Origin: an uncultured Bacteroides sp.
Lineage (GTDB): Bacteria; Bacteroidota; Bacteroidia; Bacteroidales; Bacteroidaceae
NCBI GenBank assembly: GCA_900553185.1
Contig: USCT01000002.1
Location: 62,001-126,000, forward strand
DNA length: 64,000 nucleotides
Direction of reading: 5' to 3'
Part shown: positions 8,975 to 17,042 of the stretch, piece by piece
How positions within the stretch are numbered: position 1 is the stretch's first letter
Layout of the letters: each line of letters starts with the position of its first letter
Made by a program: the position numbers and the translations under genes
Notes under the pieces: generated by a model
Told to the model about the DNA's origin: nothing
Database searches by the model: none
What the model saw: the letters and a program-made list of their open reading frames with translations, nothing else

Positions 8975-9292
8975 TTACGGACTTTCAAGATAAAATACTG
9001 AACACTGACCGTGGAGTGAACGGGTATGCGCCGGAATATGCACTTTACATGGAGTGTCAACCGGATTGCTGACCGGCTTTTCGGTATCGACCTGTTCATC
9101 GGGCACCGATTGTACGGGCGATCCTTCTATCACTACGGGAACTACTCGCTTCTGGGTCTTTCGGAGCCAATCATTGAAGGCCTTATAAGGGACACTGTTT
9201 ATCACACAGAATTTGTTGATGAATACTCCTTTGGGTTCACCTTGCGTCTTGTACATGAAGCATAGCTTTTCAAAATCACTTTCGCTACACAT
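8975..9292 (-). pseudogene. IS66-type small accessory protein (TnpA-like) remnant
   Basis: 105 residues starting MCSESDFEKLCFMYKTQGEPKGVFI, read here as MCSESDFEKL then CFMYKTQGEPKGV, with NSVPYKAFNDWLRKT and RVVPVVIEG. This is the pattern of the short first protein of Bacteroides IS66 elements. The last 20 or so residues do not fit the family, and no TnpB or transposase gene follows, so it is an orphan fragment. It lies between the Fic fragment and the restriction-modification genes. Assignment is from memory of the family. Confidence 0.55.
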
Positions 9293-9399
9293 AATCTTGG
9301 CTTTAAAGTAATGCTACGAAAATAATTCTATGGGAGGCTTTTGCCAATACGCCAGTTTTAGATACTTACAAAATAAAGCCATCACTCCACCCTGTTTTC

Positions 9400-10626
9400 T
9401 TATATTTCTTCGAATAGTTGGTACTGAATCTTAGGTACACTATCTACTACAGATTGTTCTTCACCATTTCCATCAAATGCACATTCGTCAAATAAGGATT
9501 GGGCGAAAAGATTATCTTTTTTTTTCTTTGTTACATAATCTCCTAATGGTTTAGTGCCTCTGATGAATCGTTCTTGGATTACTCGAATAGATTCATCTCC
9601 AATATCCACTCCTATCCATTGCCGTCCTAATTCGTTGGCAGCAATAAGTGTTGTCCCTGAACCTGCAAAACAGTCCAAGACTAAATCGCCTGGCTTAGAT
9701 GACGCCTCTATAATCCTCTTAAGCATATCTAAATTCTTTTCTGTCGGATAACCTGTTATGCATGTATTTTGATTGTTTACGTCTAAAAAATCAAGCCAAA
9801 TATCTTGAACAGGGATACCTTTACTTTGATCTAGATATACTTTTCTTCTTGGATTTCCACTTGAAGACCAAAATATCTCACCTTTTGCATCCATTTCATC
9901 TAATTTTTCTGGAGTATACTGCCAATGTTTACCAGCTGGAGGCATTATCCCTCGCCATGGTTTACCTGTTGAACCATTCCTTGTTCCTGGAGCATGACAT
10001 GGGACTCGTTTATATCTCCGACCTGTTCCTTCCTCAATGAATGGATATTCTTTCAGAATTTTCTCATCGCACCATGCTTCATAAGGTCTATTCCACGTAG
10101 GTGAATTGGTCTTGCTATAGAAAAGAATATAGTCCGAAATATTTCCGTAAGTAGTTCTTGTAAAATTTTTCGATTTACACTTTTTTCTAGTTATCATACC
10201 TCGAAAGTTCTTCTCACCAAAAATCGTGTCCATCAAAATTTTTATATGGAAAACCATATTGCTATCTAGATGTACATAAATAGAACCTTTTTCTGACAAA
10301 AGGCTGTGTAACAACTTTAATCTTACCTGCATAAAATGAACATATCCCTCCGTGGTATAATTATCATTATATGCATGTTTGAAATCTCTAGTTTCGAAAG
10401 CCCCCCCTGTATTATATGGAGGGTCTATATAAATTAAATCAACTTTGCCACAGACCTGCTTGTCATTAATCAGATAATTAAGAACATCCAAATTGTCTGC
10501 ATGATATAACCTTTTTATGTCTTCACCTTCATATTGATTCATGCATTTGAAACGAATGTTATCATTAGGAACCACAGAAAATGATGATATAGAAGAACAC
10601 ATGTTAGATGTAATACTTACTGCCAT
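9400..10626 (-). CDS. Site-specific DNA methyltransferase (N6-adenine/N4-cytosine type)
   Basis: 408 residues. The catalytic motif DPPYNTGG is at residues 68-75 and the S-adenosylmethionine-binding motif CFAGSGTT lies near residue 317, followed by ELGRQWIGVDIG. The order DPPY first, FxGxG later is that of beta-class methyltransferases, which include both type II and type III Mod enzymes; the modest length and the endonuclease gene beside it favour type II. It starts 12 bp after the endonuclease stop on the same strand, so R and M are one operon. Base composition is clearly more AT-rich than the flanking core genes, which supports transfer. The target site cannot be read from sequence. Confidence 0.9.
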   Translation of the reverse strand: MAVSITSNMCSSISSFSVVPNDNIRFKCMNQYEGEDIKRLYHADNLDVLNYLINDKQVCGKVDLIYIDPPYNTGGAFETRDFKHAYNDNYTTEGYVHFMQVRLKLLHSLLSEKGSIYVHLDSNMVFHIKILMDTIFGEKNFRGMITRKKCKSKNFTRTTYGNISDYILFYSKTNSPTWNRPYEAWCDEKILKEYPFIEEGTGRRYKRVPCHAPGTRNGSTGKPWRGIMPPAGKHWQYTPEKLDEMDAKGEIFWSSSGNPRRKVYLDQSKGIPVQDIWLDFLDVNNQNTCITGYPTEKNLDMLKRIIEASSKPGDLVLDCFAGSGTTLIAANELGRQWIGVDIGDESIRVIQERFIRGTKPLGDYVTKKKKDNLFAQSLFDECAFDGNGEEQSVVDSVPKIQYQLFEEI

Positions 10627-10638
10627 TTCGTTCGCTTT

Positions 10639-11502
10639 TTATGAATTCAACCACTCTTTTGTTAGTCGGTCATTAAACATCCTAAGAGTCAAGACCATTA
10701 TTTTATTTGGACTGATTCTTTCCAAATTTGAATAATCATCCCACATAGAACCTAACAACAGTCCTGGACCATCATTTAGAAAAATAACTTTGATATTTAA
10801 ATTGTGCTTTATAGCGTAATCTAAAATTTCATTAGCACAGTTATTATAACCTCCTGTACGATCATCTTCTTGTGCTCCCCCTCTGTCACTATCATATCGG
10901 GCGAATCCAATCGCAAGAATATTTTTATTATTATCTTTAATGATAAAATCCACTGGTCTAGTAGGATTAGGGTAATCAGGGAAAACATTTCTAAGTTGAA
11001 TATCTACTCCAGCTCTTTTGGGTCCTTCTATCATATAATCAGGAAATTTGGACTGGAAAATATCGAAGAAATTCTCTGTTAAAGAATATCCCTTTTGTCC
11101 TCTGTCCTTGTATTCCCAAAGAATCGCGCACAATGCTTCATCTGGTATTGGACGTTCATTAAATTTTTTTTGAACTATATGTATCGGACGGAAGTCTTTC
11201 CCAAAAGTTTTGCAAACCATTGGAATCTTATTCTTCGATTTTAGCATTTCAACTGAAGTACCAGGGGATACATACTTTCGGAAAATCCTAAGAAGTTGGA
11301 TTCTCATCCAAGTTTGAGTCAGTTTTGTAATTTCCTTAAGTAATATTTCGGATGATGCAGATGTTGCTACTAATTGTCCAAAGTATACAAGTACTGGTTT
11401 GTAAAGTTCACAAGCTTGTGCTAAAATATCCGGGTAAAATGCACCATTCGCCATCGTAATTTGATTTGGTGCATCTTCTTTATAATCTGCAAAAAACTTC
11501 AT
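10639..11502 (-). CDS. Probable type II restriction endonuclease
   Basis: 287 residues, no signal peptide, directly upstream of and co-oriented with a DNA methyltransferase. The C-terminal half contains RPVDFIIKDNNKNILAIGFARYDSDRGG, read as RPVDFIIKDN then NKNILAIGFARYDSDRGG, and QEDDRTGGY; an acidic residue, a beta-strand and a second polar pair are compatible with a divergent PD-(D/E)XK-like nuclease core, but a canonical motif is not obvious. I do not recognise the exact family or target. The call rests mostly on position between a small HTH gene and the methylase. AT-rich like its partner. Confidence 0.72.
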   Translation of the reverse strand: MKFFADYKEDAPNQITMANGAFYPDILAQACELYKPVLVYFGQLVATSASSEILLKEITKLTQTWMRIQLLRIFRKYVSPGTSVEMLKSKNKIPMVCKTFGKDFRPIHIVQKKFNERPIPDEALCAILWEYKDRGQKGYSLTENFFDIFQSKFPDYMIEGPKRAGVDIQLRNVFPDYPNPTRPVDFIIKDNNKNILAIGFARYDSDRGGAQEDDRTGGYNNCANEILDYAIKHNLNIKVIFLNDGPGLLLGSMWDDYSNLERISPNKIMVLTLRMFNDRLTKEWLNS

Positions 11503-11521
11503 TCATTTATTATTCTATTAA

Positions 11522-11708
11522 TTAGTTACTGATTAAAAGTCCCTTGACATCAACATTGAGTAGCATTCAATGTTTTAATATCTGGCTGAATAATATTCTG
11601 GCACCATTTACTAACGGTACAAGTTGATTTATTCAGCCGTTCAGCGAAACATTTCCCTGTTTTCCCTTGTTCTACAAGTACAACCTTAATACGATTCAAA
11701 TTCGCCAT
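11522..11708 (-). pseudogene. Small XRE-type HTH regulator, frameshifted
   Basis: From the ATG at 11708 the frame gives MANLNRIKVVLVEQGKTGK, then FAERLNKSTCTVSKWCQN, and QPDIKTLN, a short helix-turn-helix protein of the type found with restriction-modification systems. After TLNA the frame ends at a TGA (11550-11552; 52 residues). One base over, the expected C-terminus continues as LLNVDVKGLLISN to a TAA at 11522, so a small deletion has shifted the frame. It lies 20 bp before the endonuclease ATG and reads the same way, as a controller gene would. Confidence 0.78.
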
Positions 11709-11771
11709 ATCAATTTAATCTATTTTGAATATAGTGCAAATATATTAAATCATAATGAATAAAACATATCC

Positions 11772-12121
11772 TCATGTATAATGTTTGGGAATTTTTGCTT
11801 TCCAATCAATTCGAAAAATAATTGAAATAAAAAACCTCCTGAAGATCTTTATAATCATGACATTCACAAATATCCAATAAATTCTCACACTTCTTCCTCT
11901 TTTATCCTGCTCGCTTGCATCAATAAGCGACTGAATATATTCCGCTTTATCATCTTTAACCACTTTAGAAGGAATCAGACCGAATTCATATTGCAGATGA
12001 TTCATGACAAGACTCGACGTACGTCCGTTACCGTCTACCCATGAATGAATGGTGACAAGCTGAAAATGAGCATCAAAACTAAGCCGATATTTTGACAATT
12101 CATTGTAGGAATAACGAAATC
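11772..12121 (-). pseudogene. Fic-domain C-terminal fragment
   Basis: The frame contains SYNELSKYRLSFDAHFQLV, then IHSWVDGNGRTS, MNHLQYEFGLIP and DKAEYIQSLIDASEQ: the Fic core with its DGNGR loop but with Ser in place of the Pro of HPFxDGNGR. The N-terminal part is absent because the frame enters the tail of the HU-like gene at about 12122. The last 30 residues also look unrelated to Fic. It is from a different Fic subfamily than the fragment at 8480-8806, so the two are not halves of one gene. Confidence 0.75.
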
Positions 12122-12124
12122 CCA

Positions 12125-12757
12125 TCACAAAGCCAGCACATACACCCGATGCGTCCCCATCCCGCTGATTCCGATACCAGAACCTTCGGTCTCGTACCAC
12201 CGGCGAAGTTCCTTTCCGGCCGTTGTGCGGCTCAGGCCCGTCAGGGAAGCGTATGTAGCCACCGTCAGCACGGGATGCTCTTCCAGGTAACGTTTGGCCA
12301 GGGCGAGGCGTTCCTGCGGAGTGTAGCGCGAACGGCAGAGTGCCGACTTTCCGCCCGATTCCCGTTCCAGATTACAGGCCAGGTCCGTCTCCCGTACCAG
12401 TTGGCGGTCTGCCCGGAAACGCACATCCCCTACCCGGATGCTTGCCGCGTTGCGTTTCGTACCGCTCCCGTCGGGTTCCTCACGTTCCTTCCCCTCCTTG
12501 ATAGCCAGCGACGGAGTAAACAGACCGATACCGTCTATCCGCACCGAACGTCCCTGAGCCATAGTCCGGGCTATCCCGTGCCCCAGAAGCTCGATGACAC
12601 CTTTCACCTCGGCAGGGCTGAAGCTGGTATGAGCCGATATGTATTCCGCCAGTTCGTCCGTACCGCAACTGTCACGGATAACCATCCGCGGATAAAGCAA
12701 CGTATCGCCTTCGTTGTTGAGGTCCTTCACCTCCTGCATAATGTATTTCGCAACCAT
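12125..12757 (-). CDS. HU-like DNA-binding protein with C-terminal helical DNA-binding region
   Basis: 210 residues. The N-terminal two thirds resemble the Bacteroidota HU-related proteins: YPRMVIRDSCGTDELAEYI, read as YPRMVIRDSC then GTDELAEYI, SPAEVKGVIELLGHGIARTMAQGRSVRIDGIGLF matches the HU helix-strand core. The C-terminal part (about 140-200: YTPQERLALAKRYL, VATYASLTGLSRTTAGKELRRW) looks like an HTH. GC content is higher than in the restriction genes next to it. It may bind the repeat arrays just upstream, but that is inference from position only. Confidence 0.8.
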   Translation of the reverse strand: MVAKYIMQEVKDLNNEGDTLLYPRMVIRDSCGTDELAEYISAHTSFSPAEVKGVIELLGHGIARTMAQGRSVRIDGIGLFTPSLAIKEGKEREEPDGSGTKRNAASIRVGDVRFRADRQLVRETDLACNLERESGGKSALCRSRYTPQERLALAKRYLEEHPVLTVATYASLTGLSRTTAGKELRRWYETEGSGIGISGMGTHRVYVLAL

Positions 12758-12815
12758 AATCAGAAATTAAATATCAGTTAAACAATTCAAGTTTCGCAAG
12801 CTCAACTTGCAGGTA

Positions 12816-12893
12816 ACAAGTTGACCAGTTGACAAGGGGACAAGTGGACAAGTGGATTAGTTGACAAGTGAACAAGTGGACAAGTGGACAAGG
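12816..12893. repeat. Tandem array of an 8-bp unit (ACAAGTGG)
   Basis: Nine contiguous 8-bp units run from 12816 to 12887, followed by a partial tenth: ACAAGTTG, ACCAGTTG, ACAAGGGG, ACAAGTGG twice, ATTAGTTG, ACAAGTGA, ACAAGTGG twice. Four units are identical and the others differ by one to three bases. The array starts about 60 bp upstream of the HU-like ATG on the minus strand, so it sits in its promoter region. An 8-bp period is not a multiple of three, so copy change could not be an in-frame coding effect. Confidence 0.88.
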
Positions 12894-13012
12894 AACTTGT
12901 TATGTTCAGACAACAAGTAGACCAGCAGACATAGCGTTGTACATTCGAACGGAAAAAGTTTACCAAATCTGACTATATCCAACTATTGATGTTACGACAA
13001 CGAACCCAAGAA

Positions 13013-13165
13013 CCAACGCACATTTATTCCGGCCTTAGTTTTGAGGTGAATAGCGGAAAACCGGATTCAGGCGAAAAGAAGCGCAGGCTGTCTGAGCGAA
13101 GCGAGTTCCTGCGCTTCCGCCGGAAAACGGTTTGTAGCCGCCTCAAAACGGAAGCCGGCGGTTTT
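13013..13165. repeat. Intergenic imperfect inverted repeat with nested hairpin
   Basis: Outer arms around 13030-13065 and 13125-13160 are imperfect complements (both contain the TTTTGAGG/CCTCAAAA core and CCGG ends). Inside is a perfect 10-bp hairpin, GAAGCGCAGG with CCTGCGCTTC. The right arm at 13131-13161 recurs as an inverted copy at 21123-21153 with one mismatch in 31 bp. No convincing gene is seen here; the open frame through it is compositional. Confidence 0.75.
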
Positions 13166-13266
13166 TCTTTTTGTTACCTTTTTCTTTTTGGCGTCAAAAA
13201 GAAAAAGTAAATATCCTTGTATAGAAAATCCCGCCTGTCCCGACAAGTTCTCTAAACCACAACGTG

Positions 13267-13329
13267 GTTTATATAAACCTCGACGGTGTTTATGTAAACC
13301 ACGTCGGCGTTTATATAAACCCCGACGGA
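13267..13329. repeat. Three 21-bp direct repeats, each with a palindromic core
   Basis: Units at 13267-13287, 13288-13308 and 13309-13329 each begin GTTTATATAAACC or GTTTATGTAAACC and continue with an 8-bp (T/A/C)CG(A/T)CGG(T/C/A)-like tail. A weaker fourth unit (ATCTATAGAT) follows. The core is a palindrome (GGTTTATATAAACC) and the period is two helical turns, so sites lie on one DNA face. It is 240 bp upstream of the GH20 gene at 13570. Confidence 0.85.
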
Positions 13330-13569
13330 ATCTATAGATTTCCTATACACAAATATAACTTTCCAACCCAAGGGTCTCCAAGTTTTTCACGGCACAATTT
13401 CATGTTTTATGCCGCAAAACATGAAGCATCTATCCGCATCGCATGAAGAAACGGTCACTATATCTATTTTTCCAGGCCCATAAGAAGGATTATTCCCGAT
13501 TTATTGTTAAATTTGTCTGACTTCAAGCATGAAATCCTTGATACATATAACCTATAAACCCTATTCACT

Positions 13570-15531
13570 ATGATGAAAAAATCGACTATGCTCCCCTTGT
13601 TGGCAGCCGCCGTTTCCCTGTTCCTGACCGGATGCGAAGGGAAACTCACCGAGCAGGTGGACCTGATTCCGCAAGCCCAGTCCGTCACCATCAGGAACGG
13701 TTCCTTCCCGGTGGAAAACTTACGCAGCATGAAGGCTCCGGCCGAATGGGAAGAAACCGCCCGGATCTTTACCGGACAATTGCAGGAAACAACTGGAATT
13801 TCACTTGCAGCGAGCAATGACGACGCATCACTGTCGCTGGTCAAGAATGACCGACTGAGCGAAGAAGCCTATACCCTCACCATTACAAACGGATCGATCG
13901 TGCTGGAAGCCAGCGACGTACAGGGAATCAGCCATGCGCTGAACACCCTTTATCAGCTTATCCTGACCGCCAAAGACAAGAAATTGCCCGTACTGAGCAT
14001 TCAGGACAAACCGCGTTTCGGTTACCGCGGACTCATGCTGGACTGCAGCCGTCATTTCTGGACGGTAGACGAACTGAAGGAAACCCTTTCGCAAATGGCG
14101 TTCTTCAAGCTGAACACCCTGCAGATGCACCTGACGGACAACAACGCCTGGCGTCTGGCCATGGACAACTATCCGGAACTGACCACAAAAGGTACTTTCT
14201 ATCCGGACTTTCCGGAACTTTCCGGCAAATACTACAGTACGGACGACCTGAAGGAACTGGTACGGTATGCCCACGCGCTCGGTATTGAAATCATACCGGA
14301 AGTCGACCTGCCGGGACACAGCACCGCCCTGCTGGCCGCCATGCCGCAACTCTCCTGCAAAGGGGGTACCTTCGAGGCTTATCCGGAAGAGCTGCCCATC
14401 AATCGGCGTAAACGGGGAAATGAGAACATGCTCTGCATCGGAAACCCGGAATCCATCCGTTTCGCACAGGAAGTAGTGGATGCCCTCATCCAGATATTCC
14501 CGTCGCCATACATTCACCTGGGAGGCGACGAGGTTCCGACCGCCATTTGGGAAAAATGTCCGAAGTGTCAGGCTCTCTACAAGAAAGAAGGCATGAAGGA
14601 ACCGGGCGAGATACAGGACTATTTCACCCGCAAGATGAGTGAATACATCCGCTCGAAAGGCAAGACCATGGTGGGATGGGACGAAATCAACGACCGCCAT
14701 GCCGCTACTCCCGAAGACATGCTGACCGTATGGCGTGACGACGGTCTGAAAGCGCAGAAGGCTGCTCTGGAACGGGGCATTCCGGTAGTGATGTGTCCGC
14801 AACACGGATGTTACCTCGACTGGGGATATGCCGGAAACTCTACCCGCAAGGTCTATGAATGGGACCCGATAACCGACCAGGTGAGTCCGGAACAGGCTTC
14901 ACTCGTGAAAGGCGGACAGGGAGCGTTATGGACGGAACGTGTGGCTACGCAGGACCGTGTGGAATGGATGCTGTACCCGCGTCTGGCCGCCTTGTCTGAA
15001 GTGTTCTGGTGCGAACCTTCTTCCCGCAACTGGGACGACTTCTATCGCCGTATCACGGCCTTCTATCCGGTGATGAAACAAATCGGTATCAACTTCTACG
15101 AGGACGACGCTCTGAACGAAAAGGAATTTGCTCCGACACAGGAGAAACCGATGCTGATACGTCCGGCCAGCATCGATACCAACATCCCGCTGAACCCGCC
15201 TTATCATCCGGAATATGCCTTCGACGGAAAGACCAACTCCTTCTTCTGGGGAGGCAGCACCATCAATCCGACGCATTACTTCACGGTGATTCTGACCGAA
15301 CCGACCGACGTAAACTCCATCGAAGTCATTACGGGCGACTCGAAGGACTATATCACCCAGGCCGACCTGCTGATCAGTGCGGACGGCAACGAGTTCCAGA
15401 AAGTCGGTACCTTCGACGAACTGGGACAGGCCAAGGCCGACATCGGCGGAAAGCCGGTGAAAGCGGTCAAGATTCAGGTAACGGGCAACCATACCTGCTG
15501 GCCAATCATCAAGGAAATCATCCTGAAATAG
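13570..15531 (+). CDS. Beta-N-acetylhexosaminidase, GH20 lipoprotein
   Basis: 653 residues with a lipoprotein signal (lipobox Cys at about residue 22, LFLTGCEG). An N-terminal GH20b-type domain (about 30-150) precedes the catalytic barrel, from GYRGLMLDCSRHFW to about residue 500. The catalytic pair D320-E321 sits in HLGGDEVP and assists substrate-based catalysis through the N-acetyl group. The last 130 residues (FDGKTNSFFWGGSTI ... VTGNHTCWPII) resemble an F5/8-type C carbohydrate-binding domain. It removes terminal GlcNAc or GalNAc from host glycans at the outer surface or periplasm. A fucosidase gene follows on the same strand, separated by a weak hairpin (15542-15571) and its own promoter. 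Confidence 0.92.
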   Translation: MMKKSTMLPLLAAAVSLFLTGCEGKLTEQVDLIPQAQSVTIRNGSFPVENLRSMKAPAEWEETARIFTGQLQETTGISLAASNDDASLSLVKNDRLSEEAYTLTITNGSIVLEASDVQGISHALNTLYQLILTAKDKKLPVLSIQDKPRFGYRGLMLDCSRHFWTVDELKETLSQMAFFKLNTLQMHLTDNNAWRLAMDNYPELTTKGTFYPDFPELSGKYYSTDDLKELVRYAHALGIEIIPEVDLPGHSTALLAAMPQLSCKGGTFEAYPEELPINRRKRGNENMLCIGNPESIRFAQEVVDALIQIFPSPYIHLGGDEVPTAIWEKCPKCQALYKKEGMKEPGEIQDYFTRKMSEYIRSKGKTMVGWDEINDRHAATPEDMLTVWRDDGLKAQKAALERGIPVVMCPQHGCYLDWGYAGNSTRKVYEWDPITDQVSPEQASLVKGGQGALWTERVATQDRVEWMLYPRLAALSEVFWCEPSSRNWDDFYRRITAFYPVMKQIGINFYEDDALNEKEFAPTQEKPMLIRPASIDTNIPLNPPYHPEYAFDGKTNSFFWGGSTINPTHYFTVILTEPTDVNSIEVITGDSKDYITQADLLISADGNEFQKVGTFDELGQAKADIGGKPVKAVKIQVTGNHTCWPIIKEIILK

Positions 15532-15655
15532 TATCTGACTTCAGCCTGCCTCTTCTTTCAGGGACAGGCTGATTCATGTTTTGTCACTATATATCAAAAT
15601 AAATCATTACCTTTGTACAAATCGTGAAGAACTTATCACCAAACAATCTGTAACC

Positions 15656-16960
15656 ATGAAAACCTATTTATGCAGTATCATCCTGCTGATCAGCAGCCTT
15701 ACGCTTCCCTTACATGCCCAGAACTACATCCCTACTCCGGAAAACCTGAAATCCCGTCAAGAATTCAGAGACGGCAGATTCGGAATTTTCCTTCATTGGG
15801 GGCTGTATGCCATGCTGGCCACGGGCGAATGGACCATGACCGACAAGAACCTGAATTATAAGGAATACGCCAAGCTGGCCGGAGGATTTTATCCTTCCAG
15901 GTTCGATGCCGCCCAATGGGTAGCCGCCATCAAGGCTTCAGGCGCCAAATACATCTGTTTTACCAGCCGTCACCACGAAGGCTTCTCCATGTTCCATACC
16001 CGATATTCCGATTACAACATTGTAGACGCCACTCCCTTCAAACGCGACGTACTGAAGGAACTGGCTGATGAATGTCACAAACAGGGCATTCGCCTGCATC
16101 TTTATTATTCGCACATCGACTGGTATCGCGAAGATGCCCCCTGGGGAGGAACCGGACGAGGTACCGGACGTCCCAATCCCCAAGGAAACTGGAGCAGTTA
16201 CTACCAGTTCATGAACAACCAGCTGACCGAACTGCTTACCAACTACGGCAAAATAGGCGCCATCTGGTTCGACGGATGGTGGGACCAGAAACAAAACCCT
16301 GACTTCGACTGGCAGCTTCCTGAACAATACGCATTGATACACAACCTGCAGCCCGGATGCCTCATCGGTAACAATCACCACCAGACTCCCTTCGAAGGAG
16401 AAGACATCCAGATATTCGAACGTGACCTTCCGGGAGAAAACAAGGCCGGATTTTCGGGACAGGATGTCAGTCGGCTGCCGCTGGAAACCTGTGAAACCAT
16501 GAACGGCATGTGGGGCTACAGGATTACGGACCAGAACTACAAGTCTACCCGGACCCTGATTCAGCTTCTGGTAAAGACCGCAGGCAAAGACGCCAACCTG
16601 CTGATGAACATCGGCCCGCAACCGGACGGCTGCCTGCCCGAAACGGCCCTGCAACGGCTAAAAGAGATGGGCGAATGGATGCAGACTTACGGTGAGACCA
16701 TCTACGGTACCCGTGGCGGCTGCATTGCCCCGCATCCCTGGGGAGTGACCACCCAGAAAGGGAACCGTCTGTTCGTACATATCCTTGACTATCAGGACAA
16801 GGTACTCTTCCTGCCGCTGGAAGACAAAAAAGTAAAGCGTGCCTTTACGTTTGCAGACAAGCAACCGGTAACATACAAGCAGGTAAAAGGAGGAATCGTC
16901 TTGCAGCTCAATGAAGTACCGACCGAAACAGACAAGGTTATAGAATTACAGCTGAACTGA
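15656..16960 (+). CDS. Alpha-L-fucosidase, GH29
   Basis: 434 residues with a signal peptide (MKTYLCSIILLISSLTLPLHAQ, cleaved after HAQ). The ATG at 15656 is preferred to an upstream start at 15581 because it begins the signal peptide. GH29 hallmarks are FGIFLHWGLYA, CFTSRHHEGF and the likely nucleophile D206 in IWFDGWW. The chain ends after a short beta-domain. It would release fucose from host glycans in the periplasm. A TACCTTTG -7 box at 15608-15615 suggests its own promoter. The Gfo/Idh/MocA gene follows 82 bp downstream. Confidence 0.92.
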   Translation: MKTYLCSIILLISSLTLPLHAQNYIPTPENLKSRQEFRDGRFGIFLHWGLYAMLATGEWTMTDKNLNYKEYAKLAGGFYPSRFDAAQWVAAIKASGAKYICFTSRHHEGFSMFHTRYSDYNIVDATPFKRDVLKELADECHKQGIRLHLYYSHIDWYREDAPWGGTGRGTGRPNPQGNWSSYYQFMNNQLTELLTNYGKIGAIWFDGWWDQKQNPDFDWQLPEQYALIHNLQPGCLIGNNHHQTPFEGEDIQIFERDLPGENKAGFSGQDVSRLPLETCETMNGMWGYRITDQNYKSTRTLIQLLVKTAGKDANLLMNIGPQPDGCLPETALQRLKEMGEWMQTYGETIYGTRGGCIAPHPWGVTTQKGNRLFVHILDYQDKVLFLPLEDKKVKRAFTFADKQPVTYKQVKGGIVLQLNEVPTETDKVIELQLN

Positions 16961-17042
16961 AAATATACACCAACCCTTGTCGGTTCCCCTACACAAGAAA
17001 CCAGACAAACCGATAAAATCTTATTATAACCAAATTACTGAT

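Noticed and set aside
8480..12121. One Fic gene split by insertion of the restriction system
   Set aside because: The N-terminal fragment lies downstream of the C-terminal one in reading direction, and they belong to different Fic subfamilies.
12092..12781. Plus-strand frame of 229 codons
   Set aside because: Antisense shadow of the HU-like gene; the minus strand has recognisable HU features and sensible start.
12816..12893. CRISPR array or origin iterons
   Set aside because: The units are 8 bp and contiguous with no spacers, and no Cas or replication-initiator gene is near.
12986..13210. Plus-strand frame of 74 codons
   Set aside because: It runs through the inverted repeat and nested hairpin, with no start context and a protein of simple basic composition.
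13264..13446. Plus-strand frame translating as a 7-residue repeat (VYINLDG, VYVNHVG, VYINPDG)
   Set aside because: The periodic protein is a by-product of the 21-bp DNA repeat; no ribosome site, and the palindromic DNA explains it better.
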